Of a stretch of 64,000 bases of DNA, positions 25,847-33,627 are shown in pieces. Made by a program: the position numbers and the translations under genes. The DNA is from JAMOAD01 sp023621955. GTDB taxonomy: Bacteria; Acidobacteriota; Aminicenantia; JAMOAD01. Under the pieces are notes generated by a model. That model did not search any database. It was not told where the DNA came from and was given only the letters and a program-made list of their open reading frames with translations. The stretch lies in NCBI GenBank assembly GCA_035403085.1, contig DAONEM010000001.1, forward strand, positions 80,852 to 144,851. The letters are read 5' to 3'. Within the stretch, counting starts at the first letter, position 1. Each line of letters starts with the position of its first letter.

Positions 25847-27265
25847 TCAACTCTCGTCTCCACCGATGTTGCTCAGATCGTCCTTCCAACGTTCCTTGTT
25901 CGGATCCAGGCAGTTGGCGAACTTCATGCTCGGACCGATGAAGGTGAGAAGCTCGGACCCTACGGCTCCGTTCCTGTGCTTGGCGAAGATGATCTCCGCC
26001 AACCCCTTCCATTGCTCTTTGTCGGGAAAATAGACTTCGGGACGGTAGACGAACAGGACCATGTCGGCATCCTGCTCGATGGATCCGGATTCCCTCAGGT
26101 CCGAAAGCTTGGGCTTGTTGGAACCCTGACGTTGTTCCACGGCCCTGGAGAGTTGGGAGAGGGCGATGACCGGAATATCGAACTCCTTGGCCATCTCCTT
26201 CAGGCCCCGGGAGATCATGCTGACCTCCGTGGTCCGGTTGTCCGAAGAGCGGACCGAAGCCTTCAGGAGCTGAATGTAATCGATGATGAGCAGATCACAG
26301 CCGTAGGTCTCTTTTAACCTTCGGGCGCGGCTGTAGACATCCATGATGGAGAGGCCGCCGCTGTCGTCGAGAAAGATCGGAAAGTTGGACAGAGAGCTTC
26401 CTGCCTCGAGGACCTCCTCTTTCTCCTCCCCCGAAAGCTGCGCATCCCGGATCTTCTGGGCGGGAAAGTTCTTATCGATGCAGATGAGCCGTTTGTAGAG
26501 CTCTTCGTTGCTCATCTCCAGGGAGAAGAACCCGACCTTTTTGCCCTCCTTGGCGACACGGTAGGCGAAGTTGAGGGCCAGGGCGGTCTTTCCCATTCCA
26601 GGGCGTCCGGCGATGATGATCAGGTTCTGCTTGTGAAGCCCTCCGGTTCTCTTGTCGATATCCTCGTACCCAAGGGGAAGGCCGGAGCTGACCCCCCTGA
26701 GCCTCTGCTCCAACTCGTCAAGGAAACGTTCGTTCACCTCTGAGAGTTTGACAAACCCCCTTCTGACACCGTCCTGGGCCAGATTGCTCAGCTCCATGAG
26801 GGCATCGCCGATCAGGGCCTCTGAGGGGGTACTCTCCTGGTTGATTTGGCCCATAAGGTCGTTGGCCAGGGTGAAGAGCCTCCTCTTCAGGTGCTTCTCT
26901 TTGAGAATGTGGAGGAAGTGATCGACGTTCTCCAGGTAGGGAACGCCATCGGTCAGGGAGGAGACGTAGGCCACCCCTCCGGCGTTGTCGATTCGACCCT
27001 CATCTTGAAGAGCGTCGATCAGGCTGACCAGATCGCACCGATGGTTCTTCTCAAAGAGAGGCTTCATCGCCTCGTAAATCGTCTGGTGGGGAAGATGGGA
27101 GAAGATGCCATCCTCAAGGGTGGAGGCGTTGAGGAGGTAGAGGTCGTTATTCTTGAGGAAGGCCCCTAAGAGGGCCTTTTCTGCGGAAGGGTTGCCGGGA
27201 GGAAGCTGGGCCAAAGCCCGGCTTCCTCCATCGGCTCTATTTCGTTTTTTCGGGGAACTGTCCAT
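25847..27265 (-). CDS. dnaB: Replicative DNA helicase DnaB
   Basis: 472 residues. The N-terminal helical domain begins at LPPGNPSAEKALLGAFL; after the linker the RecA-like ATPase has Walker A AGRPGMGKTA near residue 225, the QNLIII lead-in, FFSLEMS, Walker B CDLLIIDYIQLL and the sensor/DNA loop SQLSRAVEQR. It unwinds DNA at the fork as a hexamer. It lies nine bases after rplI in the conserved rpsF-rpsR-rplI-dnaB order, and just before the uvrA paralog. The stop overlaps an alternative uvrA start. Confidence 0.96.
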   Translation of the reverse strand: MDSSPKKRNRADGGSRALAQLPPGNPSAEKALLGAFLKNNDLYLLNASTLEDGIFSHLPHQTIYEAMKPLFEKNHRCDLVSLIDALQDEGRIDNAGGVAYVSSLTDGVPYLENVDHFLHILKEKHLKRRLFTLANDLMGQINQESTPSEALIGDALMELSNLAQDGVRRGFVKLSEVNERFLDELEQRLRGVSSGLPLGYEDIDKRTGGLHKQNLIIIAGRPGMGKTALALNFAYRVAKEGKKVGFFSLEMSNEELYKRLICIDKNFPAQKIRDAQLSGEEKEEVLEAGSSLSNFPIFLDDSGGLSIMDVYSRARRLKETYGCDLLIIDYIQLLKASVRSSDNRTTEVSMISRGLKEMAKEFDIPVIALSQLSRAVEQRQGSNKPKLSDLRESGSIEQDADMVLFVYRPEVYFPDKEQWKGLAEIIFAKHRNGAVGSELLTFIGPSMKFANCLDPNKERWKDDLSNIGGDES

Positions 27266-27274
27266 TCCCGAAGG

Positions 27275-27799
27275 TTAAGCTTGAGTCTCTGCAGCATCTT
27301 CGGCGGGAGCGGCGGCCTCTTCGACGACGGGCTGAGCCTTCTCCTCACCGGGTACTTCTTCCTTGTTGACTTGAACCTTGATGGTCGCTTTCACGGCGGG
27401 GTGAATCTTGAGCTCCACGTTGTAGAGTCCAAGACGTTTGATGGCCTCGGGAAGGATCACCTTCTTCCTCTCGATCTCGATGCCTTTCGCCTTCAGAGCT
27501 TCGGCGATCTCGGCGGTGGTGACGGAACCGAAGAGAGTGTCTTCCTCTCCCGCTTTCTTGACAAAGGTCAAAGAGATCTGCTCGACTTGGTTCTTAAGCT
27601 CCTCCATGGACTGGAGCTCTTTGGCGCGGTCCTTCTCGAGCTTCTTCTGCTTCTCTTCGATCATCTTGATGTTGCTTGCGGTAACCCGGAGGGCGGCTTT
27701 CTTGGGGAGAAGATAGTTACGGGCAAACCCATCCTTGACTTTAACGATGGCGCCTTTGGCGCCCAAGTTTTCGATTTCTTCAAGTAGAATAATCTTCAT
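27275..27799 (-). CDS. rplI: 50S ribosomal protein bL9
   Basis: 174 residues. The N-terminal domain MKIILLEEIENLGAKGAIVKVKDG and GFARNYLLPKKAAL are diagnostic for bL9. The connecting helix (about 42-75) and C-terminal domain follow. An extra 25-residue tail rich in Glu, Ala and Val extends past the usual 148-150 length. It binds 23S rRNA near the L1 stalk. AGGAGG lies before the start. Confidence 0.97.
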   Translation of the reverse strand: MKIILLEEIENLGAKGAIVKVKDGFARNYLLPKKAALRVTASNIKMIEEKQKKLEKDRAKELQSMEELKNQVEQISLTFVKKAGEEDTLFGSVTTAEIAEALKAKGIEIERKKVILPEAIKRLGLYNVELKIHPAVKATIKVQVNKEEVPGEEKAQPVVEEAAAPAEDAAETQA

Positions 27800-27812
27800 A
27801 GAGGTCCTCCTA

Positions 27813-28097
27813 TCAACGGGAGATGAAGGGCATGAGGCCCATGTGGCGGGCTCGCTTGATAGCCCAGGTCAGCCGTTTTTGGTGGTAGTGACAGGTGCCG
27901 CTGGAACGGCCGGAGATGATCTTGCCGTTCTCGTGGATATAGTTACGAAGGAGGTTGGTCTCCTTGAAGTCGATGTAAAACATCTGGTGTTTGCAGAACC
28001 AACAGAACTTCTTCTTAGCGAAGTAAAGGCTCTTGCCCTTTCTCCGCTCGGGGCTCCCCCCTTCACCAGGCTTCTTTACGGGAGCTCTTCCGATCAT
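27813..28097 (-). CDS. rpsR: 30S ribosomal protein bS18
   Basis: 94 residues. The core FYIDFKETNLLRNYIHENGKI and RLTWAIKRARHMGLMPF are diagnostic for bS18. The CWFCKH near residue 32 with a later CHYH suggests a zinc-binding (C+) form. A basic 25-residue N-terminal extension precedes it. Its start overlaps the rpsF stop by four bases, and there is no ssb gene between them. Confidence 0.96.
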   Translation of the reverse strand: MIGRAPVKKPGEGGSPERRKGKSLYFAKKKFCWFCKHQMFYIDFKETNLLRNYIHENGKIISGRSSGTCHYHQKRLTWAIKRARHMGLMPFISR

Positions 28098-28462
28098 TTG
28101 GACACCTCCTCACCGGTGGTCGGAGAAGGGTTACGCTTGGCCCTCCTCTTCTCCATCTTGCGATCCCGTTCTTTCTCCTCGTCCAGGTTGATGATGAGCC
28201 AGCGAAGGATGGACTCGTTAACCCGGATCTTCCTTTCCAGCTCCGTCGGAACCGGATGGGGAGACTTGAAGAGGTAGTCGCAGTAGTACCCCTCTTTAAA
28301 ACGAGCGATCTCGTAAGAGAGGGAGCGACGGCCCCATTCGTTCTGCTGAACGATCTCGCCGCCGTTGTCGGTGATAATCGATCGAACCGCATCGATGTTC
28401 TTCTTTCGTTCCTCTTCGGTCAGATTGGGCCGAAGGAGAAACATGATCTCGTAGTTTCTCAT
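28094..28462 (-). CDS. rpsF: 30S ribosomal protein bS6
   Basis: 122 residues. MRNYEIMFLLRPNLTEEE and the GRRSLSYEIARFKEGYYCDYLF core are typical of bS6. It pairs with bS18 on the small-subunit platform. A charged Lys/Arg-rich tail follows the usual fold. An AAGGAGG ribosome site precedes it. It sits ten bases after pth. Confidence 0.96.
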   Translation of the reverse strand: MRNYEIMFLLRPNLTEEERKKNIDAVRSIITDNGGEIVQQNEWGRRSLSYEIARFKEGYYCDYLFKSPHPVPTELERKIRVNESILRWLIINLDEEKERDRKMEKRRAKRNPSPTTGEEVSK

Positions 28463-28472
28463 CGAAACCTCC

Positions 28473-29081
28473 TTATGGATTGGTAGCCCCCTCGTCGGGG
28501 AGGGGGCAAGGATTACGTCTCTTATTGAAAAGGTTCATAGTCCGTTCTACGCCTTGGGTCAGGAAAGAGCGCAAGAGACCGGGCATAGCTTCCCACACCG
28601 GTTCCAACGCCTTCTCCTCCTCCTCTTTCAAAGAGGAGAGGACAAAGTCCACCCACCGGGAGCCCTCAGGTGAAGAGGGACCCTTGAGTCCGATTCGAAC
28701 CCTTGGAAAGTTTTCGGTTCCCAAGGTTTCGACGATAGAGCGCATGCCGTTATGGGTTCCCGCCCCACCCCCCCGACGGATACGTAGAGTGCCGAGGGAG
28801 AGATCGAAGTCGTCGTAGAGAACGACCAAATGCTCTACCGGAGTCGAGCTCCGGCGGAGCCACTTCGCTACGGCCCTACCCGACAGGTTCATAAAGGTGA
28901 GGGGTTTGATCAGGAAGTGTTCCTCCCCTTTGAAGACAAACCTTCCGTAGAGGGCTTCGTCCTTCTCCCTCTCGATGGCAATCTTCACCTCTCGGGCCAT
29001 GGCGTCTACGGCCCGAAAACCCATGTTATGCCGGGTCGCCGAATACTCGGGGCCGGGGTTACCCAAACCGCAGAAAATCAC
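28473..29081 (-). CDS. pth: Peptidyl-tRNA hydrolase
   Basis: 202 residues. GLGNPGPEYSATRHNMGFRAVD contains the Asn and catalytic His of the family; KPLTFMNLSGRAV, YDDFDLSLGTLRIR and GAGTHNGMRSI complete the active site. It frees tRNA from peptidyl-tRNA that drops off ribosomes. The start overlaps the rplY stop by four bases, the common rplY-pth pairing. Confidence 0.96.
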   Translation of the reverse strand: MIFCGLGNPGPEYSATRHNMGFRAVDAMAREVKIAIEREKDEALYGRFVFKGEEHFLIKPLTFMNLSGRAVAKWLRRSSTPVEHLVVLYDDFDLSLGTLRIRRGGGAGTHNGMRSIVETLGTENFPRVRIGLKGPSSPEGSRWVDFVLSSLKEEEEKALEPVWEAMPGLLRSFLTQGVERTMNLFNKRRNPCPLPDEGATNP

Positions 29082-29740
29082 TTCTTGCTCTCTTCCTCTT
29101 CCTCGGTTTCCTGCTTACCCTTCTTGATCACTTCGGGTTCGGCCGTCTCGGTTTCCGCCTCGGCAACCTCTTCCTTCTCTTCGCGTTCGGCCTCAACCAG
29201 GGCGATCACGACGGAAGGATCGGTGAGTACCTTGAACTTCGAGGGGTCCAAGGAGAGGTCGGAGACCTTGAGGGAGTGACCGGTGTGGAGACCGGAGATG
29301 TCCACCTCGATCTGGTCTAGAATGTCCTGAGGCAAACAGGAGATCTCGATCTCCCTGGTCACCAAGGAGAGCATACCAGCCTCTTCCCTGACTCCGATGG
29401 ATTCGCCTGTCAGAACGACCATGACATTAATGTCAACAGGTTTGTTGAGGTCGACACGCTTGAAGTCAACGTGGGTTAAGAGGCGACCAAGGTAGTCATG
29501 CTGCATGTCCGTGATCATGGCGGTCGCTTCGCCCTTTCCATAGACAATCTTCAGGGGCTGGTTAACGCCGTGCTCGGAACGGAGAAGGGTCTCAATGTCC
29601 TTACGGACAACGGTGAGAACAACGCTCTCCTGTTTCTCGCCGTAAAGGACGGCGGGAAGTTTATCGGCTCTCCGAAGCTTCTTGGAAATCTCCTTCCCGG
29701 TCTTTTCTCTCAGTTCAGCTTTCAATTCCAAAAGTTCCAT
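29078..29740 (-). CDS. rplY: 50S ribosomal protein bL25 (CTC form)
   Basis: 220 residues, the long general-stress (CTC) form. The N-terminal L25 domain holds LRRADKLPAVLYGE and LGRLLTHVDFKRV. A C-terminal beta domain follows (PQDILDQIEVDISGLHTGHSLKVSDL), then an acidic/basic tail of about 30 residues. It binds 5S rRNA. It is placed between prs and pth as in many bacteria. Confidence 0.95.
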   Translation of the reverse strand: MELLELKAELREKTGKEISKKLRRADKLPAVLYGEKQESVVLTVVRKDIETLLRSEHGVNQPLKIVYGKGEATAMITDMQHDYLGRLLTHVDFKRVDLNKPVDINVMVVLTGESIGVREEAGMLSLVTREIEISCLPQDILDQIEVDISGLHTGHSLKVSDLSLDPSKFKVLTDPSVVIALVEAEREEKEEVAEAETETAEPEVIKKGKQETEEEEESKK

Positions 29741-29754
29741 CGCTTCACCTCATC

Positions 29755-30702
29755 TTATAAGAATAGTCTGCTCACCGAAGTCTCTTCGTTGATCCCCCGG
29801 ATCGCCTCCCCGAGAAGGGGGGCGATGGAGAGCACCTCGATTTTACCACATTTACGCGCCTCTTCCGAGAGGGGAATCGTATCGGTTGTGAACAATTTTT
29901 CCAATCCGGAAGCGGAGATTCTCTCGATCGCCGGTCCGGAGAGGACGGGGTGGACCGACGCGGCATAAACCTTCACGGCTCCCCTCTCCAGGAGAGCTTG
30001 AACCGTATTGCATAAGGTTCCCGCGGTGTCGACGATGTCATCGACAATGAGGGCGACCTTGTTTTCAACTTTGCCGATGATATGCCTCAATTCCGCCTTG
30101 TTGGGTTCGTACCGTCTTTTATCGACGATCGCCAGATAGGCGTTGAGGTTTTCGGCGAAGAAACGGGCCCGCTCCACTCCCCCTGCGTCGGGAGAGACGA
30201 TGACCATCTCCTCTTTGATCTTCATCCGTTTGATGTGTTCGATCAGGATCGGGGCGGCCATGAGGTTATCCATGGGAATGTTGAAGAAGCCCTGAATCTG
30301 CGGGGCGTGAAGATCGACCGTCAGAACCCTATCAAACCCGCTGGCGATGATGATGTCTGCAACCAGCCGGCTAGAGATGGGGACTCTCGGACGGTCCTTC
30401 CTGTCCTGTCTGGCGTAGCCGAAGTAGGGGATCAGAGCGGTCAGCCTTCCCGCCGAAGCCCGTCTCGCGGCATCACCCATGATGAGGAGCTCCATGATGT
30501 GGTAGTTCACGTCACGGGAGAGGCTTTGAAAGATAAAGAGGTCGGCCCCGCGGACGTTTTCAAGAATCTGGTAACGGATCTCCCCGTCTGAGAAGACCTT
30601 CAGAATCTGCTTCCCCAAGGGAAGATCGATGTACTCGGAGATGGCCTTGGCCAAAGCCGGGTTGGAAGAACCTGCAAACATCTTCATCTTTGATGATTTC
30701 AT
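29755..30702 (-). CDS. prs: Ribose-phosphate pyrophosphokinase
   Basis: 315 residues. The family core is intact: the catalytic flexible loop region YARQDRKDRPRVPIS, VDLHAPQIQGFF, and the PRPP motif VALIVDDIVDTAGTLCNTV. It makes PRPP from ribose 5-phosphate and ATP for nucleotide, His and Trp synthesis. ATG 30702 shares ATGA with the end of the ispE frame; GGAGA lies upstream. An alternative start is ATG at codon 6. Confidence 0.96.
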   Translation of the reverse strand: MKSSKMKMFAGSSNPALAKAISEYIDLPLGKQILKVFSDGEIRYQILENVRGADLFIFQSLSRDVNYHIMELLIMGDAARRASAGRLTALIPYFGYARQDRKDRPRVPISSRLVADIIIASGFDRVLTVDLHAPQIQGFFNIPMDNLMAAPILIEHIKRMKIKEEMVIVSPDAGGVERARFFAENLNAYLAIVDKRRYEPNKAELRHIIGKVENKVALIVDDIVDTAGTLCNTVQALLERGAVKVYAASVHPVLSGPAIERISASGLEKLFTTDTIPLSEEARKCGKIEVLSIAPLLGEAIRGINEETSVSRLFL

Positions 30703-31610
30703 GGATTCTCCTCGCTGGGGCGGGAGGATTCGAACCTCCGAATGTCGGATCCAAAATCCGATGCCTTGCCGCTTGGCGACGCCCCAATCTGAGAGTAATA
30801 TTCCCTACGGCCGAGAGTTTCAACGATCTTAAGCTTCGGGTCCGAAGAAGCAAAACCCCGAGCGGACGAGATGTCTGAAAAGAGCGCAAAAAGGGTGGAT
30901 CCGCTACCGGTCATCAAAACCAATCCATCACTCTTTTCGGCCATCTTCGCTTTCTCTTCCCGCAGTCGGGGGTGGATCCGGAAGGCCGGTTCTTCGAGCC
31001 GGTTGACGAATCGCTTTCCCTCGCCGTTAATGAAAAGGGCATATATTCTACTCATTTCACCGAACTCTGTCAAGTCGGAGAAGATCCGAGCCGTAGAGAG
31101 ACTCACTCCGGGGCAGTTAAGAACAAGGTATTGCTTCTCCCCATCCTCTTGGGGGAAGAGGATGTCCCCCCGTCCCATCCCTATGGCCCTGCCCCCGAAG
31201 AGGAAGAAAGGGACATCGGCTCCGACAGCAGAAGCGATCTCCCAAAGCCGTCCCTTGGAGAGTCGAAGGTTCCGGTGGGCGTTGAGGGCGAGAAGAACCG
31301 AACCGGCGTTGGAGCTACCTCCCCCGAGACCCCCTCCCGAGGGAATCCGTTTCTCTACCTCCACCCTTAAGCCCTCTCGGATTCCTAAAAGGTCGAGGAC
31401 CTTGGTCACCGTGTTCCTCTCGGGATCGATGGAAGGGTCGCTGAACCAAACTTCCCTGGCTCCGGGACGTTCGATCAGGTGGACCGTGTCGTGGAGAGAA
31501 ACCGTCTGGAAGAGGGTGAAGAGGTCGTGATACCCGTCCGCCCGCTTTCCGGTCACCTCCAGGAAGAGGTTGACCTTGGCGAAGGAGGGGAAGACAATCT
31601 CAAGGCTCAT
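30699..31610 (-). CDS. ispE: 4-diphosphocytidyl-2-C-methyl-D-erythritol kinase
   Basis: GHMP kinase of the MEP isoprenoid pathway. The N-terminus AKVNLFLEVTGKRADGYHDL, the ATP loop PSGGGLGGGSSNAGSVLLAL near residue 90-108 and ALFINGEGKRFVNRLEEP are as in the family. GSGSTLFALF is the last motif. No stop occurs before the tRNA-Gln gene, so the last 29 or so residues are encoded by the tRNA and its flank; the stop falls exactly at the prs start. The core is of normal length (about 275) without that tail. The start overlaps the end of the TPR gene by 11 bases. Confidence 0.92.
   Translation of the reverse strand: MSLEIVFPSFAKVNLFLEVTGKRADGYHDLFTLFQTVSLHDTVHLIERPGAREVWFSDPSIDPERNTVTKVLDLLGIREGLRVEVEKRIPSGGGLGGGSSNAGSVLLALNAHRNLRLSKGRLWEIASAVGADVPFFLFGGRAIGMGRGDILFPQEDGEKQYLVLNCPGVSLSTARIFSDLTEFGEMSRIYALFINGEGKRFVNRLEEPAFRIHPRLREEKAKMAEKSDGLVLMTGSGSTLFALFSDISSARGFASSDPKLKIVETLGRREYYSQIGASPSGKASDFGSDIRRFESSRPSEENP
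30715..30786 (-). tRNA. tRNA-Gln (anticodon UUG)
   Basis: 72 bases on the minus strand. The acceptor arms TGGGGCG and CGCCCCA pair fully; the discriminator base is G as usual for Gln. The anticodon stem TCGGA/TCCGA holds loop TTTTGGA, giving UUG. The T arm GGAGG-TTCGAAT-CCTCC is perfect. No CCA is encoded. The gene lies wholly inside the ispE reading frame, in the same direction, and 12 bases before prs. Confidence 0.95.
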
Positions 31611-33306
31611 CGGAGAAGACCTCCTCGGGAAGGAGAACCTGACGGTACTCTTTGAGAGTCTTCTCTTTCTTCGAGAGAGGAGGGTTGAAGAGTTTCTTCA
31701 GGAGTGAAGCCTTCAGCTCCCAACGGGGATTTTTCAAGAGAGCCTCTTTCGGCATTCCCTCCTGGTAGCTGAGAACCTTGAGCTCCGTCCCCGGTAGCAC
31801 CCCACCCTCGCCGGAGAGGCCCGCCACGGACAGGAGATCCTTCTCTTCCAAGGGTGCTCCCAGGAGAGTCTCCATGACTTTCGGCAAGGGGCCGCGGTAA
31901 TAGAGCTTCTGGCGAAGGTTGACCACCAGGAAACGCCCCTCCCCTTCCCGGATCATCTCACCCAAAGAGACGAGAGGGAAGTGGTAGAAGTGGAAACGGA
32001 GGTAATTGTCCCGTTTATCGTACTCCATACGGACCCTCAGGCTTCGGCTCTCCCCGGCGCTCTTGATCTTAACGCCGTAGAGGCCGGAGAAGGTGCTCCA
32101 TCGGGGAAGAGCGAGGGCCATCTCGGTCAGGCGCCGCCTGATATGGGTCATGGCTCCGGCGGGAAGAAGAGAGACCAGTGGGTGGTCGCCTTCCAGCGAC
32201 TTACGGTAGTAGACATCCGCATCGTGCCATCTGTTGAGTCTGTAGGCCACTTCGCCGGCGATCCAGTTGGTCACCCGGTCGTTCCAATCAAATTTCAAGA
32301 GGGAGGCGATGACCTTCTCCGCCTCCTTGTACTGTTTCTTATGGAGGTAGACCAGGGAGAGAGACTGCCTCGAAAAGATGGGGCAGAGTTCCCCCCTCTT
32401 GGATGTGGTAAGCCACTTCTCTACGCGGTCACCGTTTTCCAGCTCTCCCCCCAGGAGGGAGAGGAGAATCACCGTGGACGCTGTCAGGAAGGGAGTTCTA
32501 CTTCCTCCGACCTGAAGACTCTTTTCGAACCATTTGAGCGCATCCTTCTCTCTGTTGTTCCTGAGGGCTATGCGGCCGCGGTAGTAGTAGATGGTGGCCC
32601 GGGAAAAGGCTCCCTTTTCCAGTTCGTTCAGAAACTTCTCGCCCAGATCGGTCCTGGGCATCTTCACCATCTCTTCAAAGAAGGAGACTTGGTACTCTGG
32701 GTGGGAGAGGACCCACTCCTTCCACTCCCGAATATCACCCTTGATCAAAAGTTCAAAGACTTGGAGCAGGGAGCTGTTCTTCGGAAGATCTTCACAGCTC
32801 GGCCCTCCAGGGGACATGAAGGTGCGGCGGCAAAGCTCGTACCGAACCTGTCCCCACGCACGAGGGGAGAGCCTGCTCCCGTTCGCCCTCTCGATGCCGG
32901 CCTCCTTGCGTACCAGGCTCCAATCTTCGGGGAGAAACCCTTGGGGGGGCAGAGGAATCGTGCGCAGAAGCCTCTCACCTTCTCTTCGGTAGCCCAGCTC
33001 AATGGCGATTCTGGCTAAGACGAAGCGGTCTTCAGGGTTGTTCTGACTCAGCGGATACTCTTGAAGGGCGGAGAAGAGGGGCTCCCTATCTCCCAGAATC
33101 GAAAGGGAGAAGAGGTAGAGCCTGACGTTTCGAGGATCTCTGGAGAGGGTCTCCCTCTCTTGAGAGAACAACCGAACAGCTTCGGCGAAATGGCTCTCTC
33201 GGTAGAGACGCTCCAGGGTGTTCTCGCTCTCCCGAGAGGGGTTCTTTCCGCTTCCGGAGAGGGGAAGAACCATGAGCAAGAGGAGGAGGAAAGCCCATTT
33301 TTTCAT
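31600..33306 (-). CDS. Exported TPR-repeat protein with LolB-like C-terminal domain
   Basis: 568 residues. The signal peptide has a hydrophobic run of about 14 Leu/Val residues ending near SGSG; no clear lipobox Cys follows. Helical tetratricopeptide-like repeats fill about 30-390 (for example IYYYRGRIALRNNREKDALKWFEKSL). The last 180 residues are beta-rich (FSGLYGVKIKS, LRVRMEYDKRDNYLRF, FLVVNLRQKLYYRGP) and resemble the LolB/DUF4292 fold. In gammaproteobacteria lolB stands before ispE, as here. It may help lipoprotein or outer-membrane handling; this is inference. ATG 33306 or GTG 33309; a TAAGAT box ends six bases before the ATG. Confidence 0.65.
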   Translation of the reverse strand: MKKWAFLLLLLMVLPLSGSGKNPSRESENTLERLYRESHFAEAVRLFSQERETLSRDPRNVRLYLFSLSILGDREPLFSALQEYPLSQNNPEDRFVLARIAIELGYRREGERLLRTIPLPPQGFLPEDWSLVRKEAGIERANGSRLSPRAWGQVRYELCRRTFMSPGGPSCEDLPKNSSLLQVFELLIKGDIREWKEWVLSHPEYQVSFFEEMVKMPRTDLGEKFLNELEKGAFSRATIYYYRGRIALRNNREKDALKWFEKSLQVGGSRTPFLTASTVILLSLLGGELENGDRVEKWLTTSKRGELCPIFSRQSLSLVYLHKKQYKEAEKVIASLLKFDWNDRVTNWIAGEVAYRLNRWHDADVYYRKSLEGDHPLVSLLPAGAMTHIRRRLTEMALALPRWSTFSGLYGVKIKSAGESRSLRVRMEYDKRDNYLRFHFYHFPLVSLGEMIREGEGRFLVVNLRQKLYYRGPLPKVMETLLGAPLEEKDLLSVAGLSGEGGVLPGTELKVLSYQEGMPKEALLKNPRWELKASLLKKLFNPPLSKKEKTLKEYRQVLLPEEVFSDEP

Positions 33307-33360
33307 CACCCTATCTTACCACATCGGAGGGAAAATGGGCGGAAAGAGGCTCCGGGAGAC

Positions 33361-33389
33361 TTGCCAGAAGGAGAAAAAAGTTGTATTAT
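33361..33389 (+). promoter_or_regulatory. Promoter for rpmE-prfA-prmC
   Basis: TTGCCA (33361-33366), a 17-base spacer and TATTAT (33384-33389). The leader of about 16 nt carries AGGAGG (33401-33406). Confidence 0.75.
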
Positions 33390-33411
33390 AGGGCGACTTC
33401 AGGAGGTTAAC

Positions 33412-33627
33412 ATGAAAGATAAGATCCACCCCTGGTACGGTGAAACCACCGTCGTCTGTGCCTGCGGAAATACATTCAAAACCCGCTCCACCAAGAAAGA
33501 GATCCATGTGGAGATCTGCTCTGAGTGCCATCCCTTCTACACCGGCAAGCAGAAGTTCATCGACACGGCGGGAAAGATTGAGAAGTTCAAGAAGAAGTAC
33601 GGCGACAGCTACATGAAGAATTCTTAA
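33412..33627 (+). CDS. rpmE: 50S ribosomal protein bL31
   Basis: 71 residues beginning MKDKIHPWYGETTVVCACGNTF. Cys residues in CACG and CSEC keep the zinc-binding (C+) set, followed by HPFYTGKQKFIDTAGKIEKF, the standard bL31 end. The start is set at ATG 33412 behind AGGAGG; a frame from 33061 is a shadow. It overlaps prfA by one base (TAATG), an order conserved in many bacteria. Confidence 0.96.
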   Translation: MKDKIHPWYGETTVVCACGNTFKTRSTKKEIHVEICSECHPFYTGKQKFIDTAGKIEKFKKKYGDSYMKNS

